DNA of 64,000 bases, from positions 205,351,741-205,415,740 of the forward strand of contig CM041465.1 of assembly GCA_023213395.1 (NCBI GenBank), given 5' to 3'. Source of the stretch: Cycas panzhihuaensis. Its lineage: Eukaryota; Cycadophyta. Below are positions 14,201 through 25,866 of this stretch, piece by piece. The notes under the pieces are model-generated. The model saw only the letters and a list, made by a program, of their open reading frames with translations. It was not told the origin of the DNA and made no database searches. The first letter of the stretch is position 1; each line of letters begins with the position of its first letter. A program made the position numbers and the translations under genes.

Positions 14201-14479
14201 AATAAACCTCTTTAGAGAACTCTCCCACTAAGATCATAGTCATTATAAAGACCATACTAGTCTAACCAGAATGATATGACTTTAGATAAGCTCTTCCCTA
14301 ATCCACAAGTAAGGGGAAGACCTACTCCATTATTGAGGAGCTCCACATTGTATCTACTAGAATGTCTAGAATGGATATTTTATAGATTTATCTTAACTAA
14401 TGAGATCTTCTCCTAGAGGCCCTTAGCCAAAAGGTCACACCCATCCACACCATGTCCATAATATCTCATGGTGCTTCCC

Positions 14480-14950
14480 TTATCTCTTTGAGTCCACATG
14501 ATCTACCACTAACTAGTGAAAGATAATATCATTAGCACTATCACTTTACCATTATGATTGAGACCCTTAAGTTTATTTTGAGGAGGACCATTGCAGACAA
14601 TGGCTCCTCAGTGAACATAATGCCTATTTGAATACTTGAGAAGCTGGGCATTAAGGCTTTTGAGCCCATCCCTTGGAAATTCCAAAGGTATGATAGGAGT
14701 GAGAAGGTGCTTTTAGGGATGATGACTTTGCCTCTCACTTTTGAGGATAAAATCATTCCTACCGGCATCATTATCTTAGGCTTTGATGTTAATTACAACC
14801 TTCTTTTGGGATAACCTTAGTTGGACCAAATAGGAGTAGTCTACTCCTCATTATAGGGGTAAATCCAGTTTGTCCATAAGGGACAAGTTTGAGTTGTGGT
14901 TTGTGAGCCTCCTCCCTCTCGAACCTCACTCCTAACTTGTCAAGCTATAT
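14480..14950 (+). pseudogene. Tat aspartic protease relic
   Basis: The catalytic block IADNGSSVNIMP (near 14590-14625) matches the Tat pattern V-D-[ENS]-G-[SA]-S-x-N-[VI]-[LM]-P; the leading Asp and Gly are present. It is followed by LEKLGIKAFEP, the LLGMMTLPLTF strand and FDVNYNLLLG near 14780-14810. This is the usual order for Tat/Athila protease, which matures the Gag-Pol polyprotein. Stops occur just after the active site (TGA at about 14628) and after LLLG. Confidence 0.85.
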
Positions 14951-15839
14951 TCGATGCTATAGATGGAGATGATGAACCCCTTGATTCATCCATAGCAACC
15001 TTCTTCAAGAAAGAAGAATCCTACCAAAGAGAATATCCTTCTCTTCCTCAACCAAGACATAGGTAGCTATGGTTACCTTGTTATTTTGAATGACCCTAAG
15101 TTAGGAGATGAGTGATTTGAGCCACTTCCATGGTAGGTGGATTTCCTTACCACCACCTGAGGAGGGGCATCTCATGGGGATGCCCCTCTTCCTTTTAGCC
15201 TAAACCTTTATACTTTAGACTCCTCTTAATCCCATCCAAATTTGGATAAGATCCCATGAGTACACTCATCTTAACCTCACTCTTATTAAGAATCCCCTTT
15301 CTTATAAGCTTGGTTAACTTGCTATGCTTTCTGATTACTACATAACAGACACCTAGACCAACCTAATGATGACTACAGATGTCCATGCCTAATAGGTATA
15401 TTCTTCCTCTCCTTATTTAGGCTTCTATTTAGGGAGAAATTTCATGGCATATTGCTAACAAGTCTACCACATCAAGTCTTAATCCATACTAAGTCACTTC
15501 CCCTCCACCTTGAACCATCAACATGACTTTATGTATATGTAGTTGTTCAACTCTAGTGGTTTTGACCATTGGGCCAAACTGGGACCCCGTGTATATGACT
15601 CAAAGAATGACTCGAAATCTACCTTCTCCTATGATAAATCAATCATGCATGACCCTTACCCCTAAGGGACTCCCTCCTCTACAACGAGGAACCGATCAAT
15701 TTTATAACTCCACTCAAACTCTTCTGAGGAGTCTCCTCATTTTGTGGAGTGGGTAATGGATCAGTATGAGTTCCTACCAAAATCAAACTTACCTCCACCT
15801 CCCATAAGTAAGACCATTTATGGAGTGGATTATTTTGAG
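14951..15839 (+). other. Decayed protease-RT linker
   Basis: Between protease and RT the plus strand keeps coding texture (short open segments such as 15523-15756) without a recognised domain, as expected of the variable Tat linker. Two blocks, GGGACTCCCTCC and GGAGTGGGTAATGG, are only simple sequence. Confidence 0.45.
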
Positions 15840-17560
15840 AATGATGAAGCCTTACTTAAACACCTAGTAGGTTCATCCCCCAACCTACCTTCAAACTATC
15901 GCAAATTCGGGTTCTAGAAATGCCTTACCATTGGCTCCCCCTTGACCAACCCTAACATGATTGACATTCCTCTTAATCCCTAAATAGATTAAGCCTCTTC
16001 TCATTTTGAAGAGGGAAACATTCGCTATGCTAGAGCAATAAGGGATGTTATCCTTACTCCAAATAAGATCATTAAGATTGGTATAGAGTACTACCCCCAA
16101 GAGGCTAGGGAGTGTACAAAGTTCTTTTAAGAGTTTCAAGATGTAGTTGCATGGGATTACATTGGCATGAAGGGGATTGACCATGATATTGTCACCTACA
16201 ACTTAACTACTATCCCAAGATCTAGGCTTATCTAACAAAAGCAAAGGTCTTTGCATCCTAAACTATTAGCTACTATGAAAATAAAGTTTAAAAAGTTGCA
16301 TAATACCAGCCTTATTACCTCTATAGACTACTCAAAGTGGGTATCTAGCATCATACTACTCATTAAAAAGAATGGGATGATATGAATTTATACAAACTTT
16401 AGGAACATAAATAATGCATGCCCTAAAGATAATTTTCCACTCCTATTCATTGACCAAATCATCGATATAACTACCAATTTCAAGGTTATACCCTTAATGG
16501 ATGATTTCTTAGGGTATAATCAAATTTAAATCTCACCCAAGGACCATCATAAGATGGCTTTCACCACTCCTTAGGGGACGTTCACTTATAATATAGTGCC
16601 TTTTGTCCTTAATAATATTAGCATCAGTTATCAATAGGCCATGCATTTCATCTTCCATAAGCTTATTAAAAAAATCTTGGAGGTCTTTATAGACAATTCA
16701 ATAGGTCTCTCTCGTAAAAGAATTGATCACCCAACTAATCTAAGGAATATCTTCCTCAAATGTTAAAAATATCATGTTAACCTCAACCCACTTAAATACA
16801 TATTTGGCATCACAACCAAGAAACTATTGGGCTTTTGGGTATCATAATAGAGGATCCTAGTCAACCCTGATAAGGTTAAAGCCATAATAGATATGCCTCC
16901 ACTAAAAATCAACAAGCAAATCAAGTCATTTTAAGGAAAGCTTGGTTTCTTGAGAAGATTCTTAGCAAACTTCACTTTGAATATATATCCATTAACAAAC
17001 CACTTAAAAAATAAGATCCCATTCATTTGGTCCTCCAAAGCCTAAGAGGCTTTTTAAAAGCTCAAACAGGTTCTCATTTCTGCCCCTATTTTGGCCCTAC
17101 ATATGTTCGACTAGATATTTATCCTCTATACTTCAATAACCAACGAGTCCATCAACACTATGCTCACCCAAGAAGATGACTCAAAAATTGAGAGAATCAT
17201 TTATTTCATAAGTTGAACACTCATTGAGGTCAAAGTAAACTATCCCCTTATCAAGAAGGAATACCTAGCCTTAGTATTTGTCATAAAGAAATTAAGGCAT
17301 TACCTCCTAGGTAATATAACCCATATGGTCATCTAATTAAATATGCTTCATTATCTCATGATGGGATTAGATTTCACAAGGAAAACTAAAAAATAGGCCA
17401 TCCTCTTACAAGAGTATGACCTCAAAATTATCAACTAAGAATTCAAGAGAAGGATGGTGATTGCTAAGCAACTCGCTCATGTATCCCTTCCTAACTCTTA
17501 TAATGCCTCAATTGATGACTTCTTGCTATATGAAACGATCTTCATTCTCAAGCAAACTAA
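15840..17560 (+). pseudogene. Tat reverse transcriptase and first RNase H relic
   Basis: The RT N-terminal region shows FQDVVAWDYIGMKGIDHDIV (near 16135-16194) and then the block before the palm. NFRNINNACPKDNFPL (near 16395-16442) and MAFTTP with GTFTYNIVPF (near 16555-16605) are clear. The catalytic YVDD position reads FIDN (about 16690), so the second Asp is lost. The thumb and connection (KLGFLRRFLANF, NPDKVKAI) are followed by the gypsy RNase H (EAFxKLKQVLISAPIL, KNYPL-like NYPLIKKEYLALVF, LRHYLLG) to about 17560. Stops are frequent. It would copy element RNA into DNA and degrade the RNA template. Confidence 0.92.
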
Positions 17561-17569
17561 GGGATAAAG

Positions 17570-18840
17570 GTCAATCAATGACACATGGTATAGCGATATT
17601 TTCTGATATTTGACTCTACAAAAGTATTTCCAAAATGCAAGTGAGAAGGTAAAGTTGCATGTAAGGGCAACTGGTCAACAATACTTCTTTATAGAGGACA
17701 TGTTATATAAGAGATCTTTTGAAGGAATCCTCCTTAAATGTATTAGTCTTAACAAAATGAACCAAGTCCTCCATGAGTACCATGATAGCATTTGTGAAGG
17801 CCATTTGGAAGGCCAATCTATTGGTTAAAGGATCTTATGCATGAGATTCCATTAGCCTACCCTATTTAAAGATGCTCATGCCTATGTGTAATGGTGTTGA
17901 AAGTGCCAAGATAACTCCAACATCATTCGCCAACCTTCTAAAGCATTATATACCATAATGTCGCTATGGCCATACTCCTAATAGGGTCTCGATCTTGTTG
18001 GGACTATAACACCCCTAATCTTTGGCCCATCGTAAGTTTATTTTGACTACAATAGTATACTTTACAAAGTGGGTTGAGGCAATTCTCCTTTCCTCCATAA
18101 TAGGAAAGATTATCACTATCTTTATTATTCAACATATCATTTATAGATTCATAATCCTTGATGTCTTAATCATAGATAATGAGACCCCAATTTATAACAA
18201 AGAAATGGATGAGCTTTGTGAGAAGTTTAAAATCTCTTATAAAGCCTCATCCCTTTACTACCCTTAAACCAATGGCTAGATCGAGGCTTTTAATAAGACT
18301 TTGGTTAACATTTTGAAGAAGATGGTGGCCCAATCCCAAAGGGATTGGCACTTGCAACTTTACTTGGTCTTATAGGCCTATCAAATACCTATCAAGATAG
18401 CCACAAGTACGATGCCTTTCTCTTTAGTCTATGGATCCCCTTGAAATAGAGATACCATTCCTACAAGTATCATTCAAAGAGTTTATAGATGAACAATGTT
18501 GGCATTAAACCTATTTATTAGACCTAGAAGCACTCAATGAGAGATGCCTTGCCACTTATCAAGCAAATTAAGCATCGATGGCCAAGACATAAAAGACCCA
18601 CAATAAGCTTATATAGTTGCAACTCTTAGTCCCTAGGGAAAAAGTCCTCAAACTCAAGTATTTACACAATTGATTATTAAAATTTGGTCCTAAATAGTTG
18701 GGCCTATTCATGGTCTTAGAAATCCTAAATAATAGGGCATATTGAATTACTACATTGGAGGGCCTCAAATTTAAGAAGGCTATCAAAAGATAATTACTTA
18801 GGACGTTTTATAGTTGACCTCTTCCTCTCCTAATATAAAG
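17570..18840 (+). pseudogene. Tat integrase relic
   Basis: The HHCC zinc finger is visible as HEYHDSICEGHLEG (about 17770-17811) and later WCxKCQDNSN (about 17891-17920). The core follows with LDLVGTITP, YFTKWVEA (18052-18075), IIDNETPIYNKEM (about 18170-18208) and YYPxTNGxIEAFNKTLVNI (about 18256-18312), so D, D and E positions remain. The C-terminal part runs to FKKAIKR near 18790. Longest open pieces are 17610-17828 and 18022-18267. A frameshift near 18000 separates the first Asp block from the rest. Confidence 0.92.
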
Positions 18841-18860
18841 GGATATGCAACTCTAAATTA

Positions 18861-19423
18861 AGCCCAAACTACCTTTATTTGTGATATTCATTACTCATAT
18901 TGGGGGAATGAAACCACACTACGTTGATTACTCACCTCATCCTTCACCATAGGTTGGGATTCTATCCCATATAGGTACCTAACTTTGAAATGAGCCTAAG
19001 CTACCTTTGTTCATAATGTTCATTGCCTCCACTAGGGGCATGACACCATGCTGCACTGATTATTCACCTCATCCTTTTCCATAGGCAAGGATTCTACTCC
19101 ACATGGGTACCTGTCTCTGAAATGAGCCTAATCTACCTTCATTCATGATGTTCATTACCTCCACTAGGGGCATGACATCACACTATACTAATTGCTCACC
19201 TAATCATTTACCAAAGATAGGGATTCTGTCCCACATGGATACCTAGCTATGAAATGAGCCTAAACTACCTTTGTTTATGATATTCATTATCCCCACTGGT
19301 GGCATGACACCACACTACACTAATTACTCACTTTATCCTTCACCATAGGTAGGGATTTCATCCTATATGGGTACCTAGCTCTAAAATGAGCCTAAACTAC
19401 TTTCATTCATGGGACTAGGGGCA
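18861..19423 (+). repeat. Tandem repeat, four 132-bp units plus a partial
   Basis: Units start at 18861, 18993, 19125 and 19257, each exactly 132 bp, beginning AGCC[CT]AA[AGT]CTACCTT and ending AAATG. A fifth copy starts at 19389 and breaks off near 19423. Blocks such as GGCATGACACCA, GGGATTCT and GGGTACCT recur in register. It lies directly after integrase, as tandem repeats do in the 3' regions of other Tat/Ogre elements. Confidence 0.95.
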
Positions 19424-19538
19424 TCTCCCTATGCCATGTCTATCCTCTTATTATAATCCTTTTCCACTATTTGTGCCTCATCTAATAGTATTATACTCTA
19501 TCATGAGTATAAATTGTTAGCCATGAATAATTCATGTA

Positions 19539-19557
19539 TGTGTGTGTGTGTGTGTGT

Positions 19558-19617
<60 letters not shown>
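19539..19617. repeat. (TG)n(TA)n(GA)n microsatellite
   Basis: Three dinucleotide runs in direct succession: TG to about 19566, TA to 19588, GA 19589-19617. Confidence 0.98.
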
Positions 19618-19619
<2 letters not shown>

Positions 19620-19806
19620 ACTAAATTTACCAAAAAATACATCCATATTTACTCTTTGAGGTTTCACACCCAAAGGGTGTGATCTTCCTTTATGCTCATA
19701 ATGGCACTCTATACTCCATGATAAGCCTCTCTCCCTTCCCCTATGGGCATCTCCCATGGAGGTATGGGACTCCCTTATGAGTATAAATGGGTAACATAAT
19801 GCATAA

Positions 19807-20330
19807 TGTTGTTAGATAATGTGACAACAATGTTTTAGAGGCTAAAATTTTGGCAAGTTGACAGTGCAGTTTCCCCCCTAAACTTCCTCTAAGGGATCTA
19901 AGGGGGGCAAAATCCCCCCTTGGTCAGGGTGTGGAGGGAGGTGCCAGAACGCCCCCCCCCTTCCCTGCAAAGACGGGGTTCAGGGGTGATAACCCCTCAC
20001 CCAAAAATCTAGTATTAAAAAGCATACTAAATTGTGAAGAGAATCAAGGTCGTTCACTCAACATACCCTAGATTCTATGGTCAAGATTTATGCCTTGTAT
20101 GACTCTCTCATATAGCCCTATTTAGGGTGTTTTTTCATTATGTTGACGGTGCTCGATGTATTGGATGTACTATGAGGATTTGGGTGATTGGTTATTGTTG
20201 TTGTGAACATTCTACTATAGATTATGTATATTTTTCCATTCTTTGATAATAAAGATCGATACCTTTCTTGTGTGGATATTTCCCTAGCACACTACTAGGG
20301 TTTTACCACATTATATTAAGTGTATATATG
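19807..20330 (+). other. Candidate copia-type LTR remnant inside Tat element
   Basis: It starts near a TGTT and has a GC-rich hairpin (AAGGGGGGCAAAATCCCCCCTT, 19900-19921) and C9 and GGGGTTCAGGGG tracts. An AATAAA (near 20248) precedes a block ending CTAGGGTTTTACCACA (near 20310). Such hairpins, and a GGTTTT-CCAC-like block near the R/U5 region, are typical of plant copia LTRs. No matching second LTR or target duplication was found, so it may be a solo LTR or native sequence. Confidence 0.3.
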
Positions 20331-20699
20331 ATGCTTTACCTTTCTAATTTATTCATTATATTATCTCTGGTTTAAGAACTTGCATGTTAAATTTCAATTT
20401 CAATTCCTATAACTAGTTGCAAAATACTGTAGATCTTGGTGGCAATTTTTAGTTATTAGGACCTAGTTTTCTCAATAAATGTCATACCATGTAAATAAAT
20501 AATAGAATTGTGATCACATTATAGGTGTTATATCAATTATAATGCCATACATAAGAGTGATATCAACTCAATGGTACATAGAAATAAATCATATATCTTA
20601 TAGGGGTATGTAACTGCCTAATTATGCTACATAATATATGATTGTATATCCTTGTAGGTCTAGGTTACCTCTATTAACAAATCCCTAATCCACAATACC

Positions 20700-22380
20700 A
20701 CCTTAAGGCATGTCATCCCCTCTACGAGCTAGCTTCCTCTCAAGTGTCCAAGTCTTACCACCTAAGCTATACCTCAGATGTTGTGAAGGTCTCACCTCGC
20801 TCTCCTCATCTCTTATACATTGGTGCATAGAAGTTATGGATGTCCTAATATGGTTGCATGTTGATCAAGTCACTATCTAGTCCATGAGGTGGTTATACCG
20901 AGACTAAAGATGCTCTTTCTTTCATCAAATTTCTTTCTTCTCTTGACCAATCATTTCCTTCTACTCTCAAACCTTCTCTAACCAGCCCTAAACCCTCTTG
21001 AGTCTCCTATGCATATGATCTAGGCTGCTGCTCTAAAGACTACCTAAAGAGATACTAATGTAATTGGGGGCATCACCCCCTCTTCTCAACCCTCTAACTC
21101 TCATATCCTCCCCTAGATATCATTTCATTCAACTATATACATCTCCATCACCCTCATTAAAGGGGTAAACATCGTCATATGGGGCGCATCGATGTTGGCT
21201 CCCTATTGTCTATAATGGGAGGTTGTCACTCTACATACACCATGGGGACAATCTCATCTATGACTCAATGAGAAAACTCTATAGTGAAGCCCTTATCTAC
21301 CAAGTAAACATGTCCACAAATCATTCATGATCATATATATATGGAAATCAAACTGAAATATAAAACTTAAAAGATGGACTAACAGGTAAGTGATAGGAGT
21401 AATACCTCCCTAAGTAGCCTTTCCCTATGCTCTAATGGCTATGTGGTTGGCTCTCTCTCCCTCTCTCCCAGCACCATATGCCTCCTCTTCCTTAGCTATG
21501 GTTGCCTCCTGACCCTCACCAATAGCCTCTCTAGTGATTGCTTCCTACTTTGTTATAGCCCCATCTCCCTCCTCACTGCTATCCTAATAGGCACCCTTAT
21601 ATGGATGCCTTATATAGTCATCTAATGTTAACAAATTTAAGGATGTAGCATGCACTGTATAAGGGACCTACTTTGGCTCACCTAGACCTTTTAATCATGT
21701 GGGCCACCTATGTATAAGTGGATCTCCATCTACCACTAGTTGTGGGCTAGTCATAGGCCCTGCTCCATGAAAATGGTCAAAAAAACAACATTGTAACAAT
21801 GTATAATATGAGAATCCTCTATGGCTGGGTACTCAGATTTGATCCATCTATGTTGTGATACTTGCCACTATGAGGGCTACCCTATCTAGTCTCTCACCAC
21901 CCTCACACCATCATACTACATCCATCCATCCCCCAGGGACCTCTTTGTAGTTTTGTTACTAGGATATCTAGAATAGATTAGAAAAAGTAATCAACTTCCT
22001 CAATTGAGGAATATTGAAAGCCATAATCTTCCTCAAGTTATCACCCCTCTGGTCTCATTGCCCTCTACCATAGAAGTAAGCTATTGCTACCCTATGAGTG
22101 TCCTCAACACTCAATAATATACCCAGCTCAGGAGGTGCTCTCCTCACTGGCAACTCCAATAGTCTTCTCACATCCCTGGCAATGATAATGATATTCCCCC
22201 ATACATAGTAAATGGAAGACCTATTGCTATATATCCTAATGGGATACTATGTCCACTAATAGCCCATGATCAGACATATACTATCATGTCATGAACTTAT
22301 AATAATCCATAACACCTCAAAATCTCTTAGTCTCAATTTGTTATTAGTTGGGCAAGACCCAACATTAGTGAACCAATGTT
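20700..22380 (-). pseudogene. Antisense coding relic between integrase and 3' LTR
   Basis: The minus strand shows a long conceptual frame broken mainly by TAG/TGA. The clearest part (about 22235-22075, reading leftward) contains YYVWGNIIIIARDVRRLLEL, then PPELGILLSVED and RVAIAYFYGRG. Further 3' are DQRGDNLRKIMAF, KSEYPAIEDSHIIHCYNVVF and IRIAVRREMGL, then basic segments toward 20700. Grande (Tat lineage) is known to carry an antisense ORF (gene 23) in this position, so an additional antisense ORF is the best reading. The G-x-I-x-I-x-x-x-D-V-x-x-L-L-x-L-P spacing faintly recalls the plant mobile domain, but this is not established. Ends are approximate and function is unknown. Confidence 0.5.
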
Positions 22381-24439
22381 TTTATAATTATCAATGATGA
22401 AAATGACCTGTAAAACCATGCAAAATATCAAATATAGTAGCTTGCCACACACTTGGGCCGATCACATACCCAAAAATGACCTAAACAAGTTGATTTGGGA
22501 GGTATTTGTGAAGAATTTTTTTAGTTTTGTTATTTTTGTTCTGTACCATAAATATTTCTATAGTACCATAAATATATTTATAGTACCACCTAATTATGTG
22601 CAGTATCACTAGGGTTTTCTATATGGATTTCTAGTACTATGAAATATCATAGTACACAACGTTTTTTTAAATAATAAATTAAAAAATTAAAAAACTAAAT
22701 AATTTTGGATGAAAACAATTAGTCCAAAGAGACTAGGGCATCAAATTGCCCTAGTCTAGTCATAAATAGGGCACGATTTAGCCTATGTTTGGATTAATTC
22801 AAAGAAATTAGGGCATGACCGTAACCAAAAATTAAAACATGAATAAAATAAAATAAATTACAATAATCCACTCACCAGGTCAGGTCATACAATATCCATA
22901 GATAAATCTTAGACCCCACGGTCGTGATTCTAATGATTGGTTTACTCCTGGTAATCTTTGGAAGGTCATGTAGTAACTATGCCTAGGTTTTCTTAATAGA
23001 ATTCTTATCTTGAGAACATAAAAATGAAAATAAAAAATAACTATAGAAACCTGATTATATAAACAACCATAACTTAACTATACGTTGCCCAATTTGCCTC
23101 CCATTTGATTCATTGGGATCCTAATCTTGTCAACTTCATTCACACATCCTCGCCATCTATCTCTATTTCCTAGATTTCCTATTTTTGGTCCAAGACTTAG
23201 CTCTTATTGTTATTAATGCACACTATTAATGATTTCATTCACTTAAAGACAAAGCCCTTCTTCACTCCAAGTAACCTATCTCTTTGTATATTAGTGTTTA
23301 TAGTCCATAAGACTGTCTCATAATATTGATCTCATAATTCATACCTATGTTGGCCCCATGCACATTGAGCACTACTTAACTCCCACTCTCTTATCATGCC
23401 CTATGCTCTACATTACTCTTTAAGACTATCTTTTTATTCATATGATTGCACCTCTAACTTAGTCCTCCACTATTACAACCTTCTTCTAATTATACCATCA
23501 ACTGATAGGTCCTCTATTACTTTTAACATGCTTATTGATTGACCTCTAGGTACCCTTAGCTCCCCCATATCAACATCATTTACATATTATCTTCTCATAG
23601 ATTACTTACCCTCTCATCTTGTGGCTCTACTTCTTAACCTTGCTATTACCCAAATGCCATCCCAATTGACTCATATCTCAAACACAAGCTTGTGGTGTCT
23701 CCTATTTAGTCTCCACTACAATGGGAAGTCCTGGTTCTTTGTGGTCATTGACTTAAGGACCCCATTCCATGCATGTCCCATGATAGGCTCTCAGGGCACT
23801 CACATGACTTATCCTTCACACCCCATAATTTGACCCTCCTAATTTGTTTCTCATGGTTTGGTTGTGCCTTCTATTAAAGCATAGATGATATAGCATGTCT
23901 GCTTAGCTTCCTTATGATTTAATTTACCGCTACACCTACCTCACACCATGTTGGAAATATATACATATGCTACCCAAAGGTAAGAGAGAGAGAGAGAGAG
24001 AGAGAAGAAAAGAAAAAGAAAAAATAAAATAAAATAAACATACACAATGTGTATGTATATGTATGTGTGTGTTTTGATTAGGGAAGCATATCCACCACCA
24101 TCTCCTTGGCATCTGAGGTAAGTTAAGTGACAAGCTCATCCCCACCTATGGTTGGTAGGTTGGATCTAATTAAGTGGACCATTTAGGACCTTTAGATATA
24201 GTTGTGTGGTCTCATTATGATCTTAATCACTATTAAAGCCTATCTAGCATGGCTATAACTTATAACAAGCCTTAGAAGAGGTTATAACATTGGTATATAA
24301 TCACTTTTGAGAACCAAGTCTTGCTTGTCATCTTAGTTAGACTATACACACCTACTTAAGTCCTTATGATGATTGGTTAATTCTTGACATTTCTCTCTAT
24401 TTAATGAGTCTACCCTAAGTCATCCTTACATCTATCCCT
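22381..24439 (+). other. Tat 3' region without recognised domain
   Basis: AT-rich to 22870, then more GC-balanced sequence to 24440. No recognised domain on either strand. Plus-strand open pieces (for example 23621-23833) lack family features. It belongs to the giant element because it lies between integrase and the 3' LTR. Confidence 0.5.
23982..24075. repeat. (GA)n, A-rich and (TG)n tract
   Basis: GA run from 23982 to about 24005, then AAAATAAAAT-type sequence, then TGTATG/TGTG to about 24073. Confidence 0.95.
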
Positions 24440-24850
24440 ATGGCATTGACCACCCATACTAATGGGGTAGCCATAGGGATCTTGAGCCTTTTGCTATAAC
24501 ATGAACCATTCAAGATCTCTTAGGGAACACTCTTATCTATTCTGGAGTATAGCTACCTATTGCCACCAATAACATAGTCTAGTATACTTCTATTATAAAG
24601 GTCTTGATTAATGCCTTACATATCTACCATAGCTCCATTGTGTTATATTATGACTCACAACTTATCATTTCCCAACTCACCCAAGTCTACCAAGTCTATT
24701 ACCTATAGTTGAGATCTCTTTCTGACCATATTAGGTTCTTTTTGGCCTAATTCCCTCTTATCTTTATTTACCACATCCCATAAGGACTTAATACTGAGAC
24801 TAATAGATTAGTGGCCTTCATCCTTGAGCATTGTTTGCCACTAGTAGGTG
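24440..24850 (+). pseudogene. Second RNase H-like domain (aRNH) downstream of integrase
   Basis: One plus frame reads ATNNIVxYTSIIKVLINALH (about 24562-24621), LYYDSQLIISQLTQVYQV (about 24643-24696) and IYHIPxGLNTETNRLVAF (about 24766-24819). These match the RNase HI pattern of plant and archaeal type: TNN.AEY.ALI.GL..A, then YGDSQLVI.QL, then VPR..N..AD.LA. The first strand with GVAIGIL (about 24463-24483) is in another frame. Expected Glu after NN-I-V is a stop (TAG), and the last Asp of NxxAD reads Asn. Tat elements are known to carry such an acquired RNase H besides their native one. Its distance, about 6 kb past integrase, is unusual. Confidence 0.72.
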
Positions 24851-25856
24851 ACCCTATTATGGCCCAACAGGCCTCCTATTGAGACACATGCATAGGGTGC
24901 AATCCGTCTTAGTCTCATCTCTAAGGGGCACTCACTAAAGAGGCTAAACTATGGTGACAACCCTGAGCACTCTTGACCCATCTTAGAAGTTTAGCTAAGC
25001 TGCCAACTTCCCTTATACTCTAGTGAAAGCCTAAATTGCCACTTATGCTCCAAAATGAGGGTAAGTTACTATGTATATTTATACATACATCTGTATTTGA
25101 CTAGGTTGTAACCTCCCTAAGATGCATTGCCCCTTGACATCCATGACCCTGTCTTTCTTATCATTTCATTGTTATTTCCTTAGTTTGCCTATTTTCTTTT
25201 CATACAAAAACTACTCACAAAATTATAAAAATGATATAAAATCCTAAAATCCTAAAAAAAATTATAAAACCATAAAACTTAAAAAAATTATAAAATAATC
25301 AAAGACTTAAAAGTTATATAAATTCATAGAAATACCAAAAAAATATAGAACACTAAAAAAGCAAAATATAGCTATGAGATAAGCTCAAACAACTCCTCCT
25401 TCAAAAGATAATTGCTAACGAGGTTAAACTATAGTGACCCACTTTAACCATTAAGTCTCTCCCTTAAGTATTTGAGGTATTATTTCACTAATCTGAGGGC
25501 TTAGGGATTTTCAACCTCACTTTAGGCCATGATGCCCATATTATCTCATTGTTAGGGAAATTCCACAACTACTTAACACCCTTACTCATGCTTGCCTAGG
25601 TTCCCTACAACCACTAGCCTACTCGGATCAATCCCGTCACTAATCATTCATCTTGCCTAGCTCGTACACCTCTCACTTAGTTTTCTTAGGAGGCTAAACT
25701 AAGGGCAACACCCTCTAATCATCTGCTAATGAGGTAAAACTATGGTAGACCTAGCCCCTTATTCCACACATACATTGGTTTATTTGTGCATCTCACATTA
25801 TTTGTATTCGCAACATTCACCATCTTCCAACCATAGGTTGAAGAGGCTTTGCTACT
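24851..25856 (+). other. Tat 3' untranslated region with dispersed motif
   Basis: No domain recognised. A motif near GAGG[CT]TAAACTATGGTGAC occurs in four diverged copies at 24941-24960, 25421-25440, 25691-25710 and 25731-25750. An A-rich block lies at 25200-25380. Confidence 0.5.
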
Positions 25857-25866
25857 AAGGGGGAAG
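25857..25866 (+). other. Tat polypurine tract
   Basis: AAGGGGGAAG immediately precedes the TG of the 3' LTR and fits the plus-strand primer site. Confidence 0.85.

Noticed and set aside
18861-19423. CRISPR-like array
   Set aside because: Units are 132 bp without spacer-repeat alternation, and the DNA is plant nuclear.
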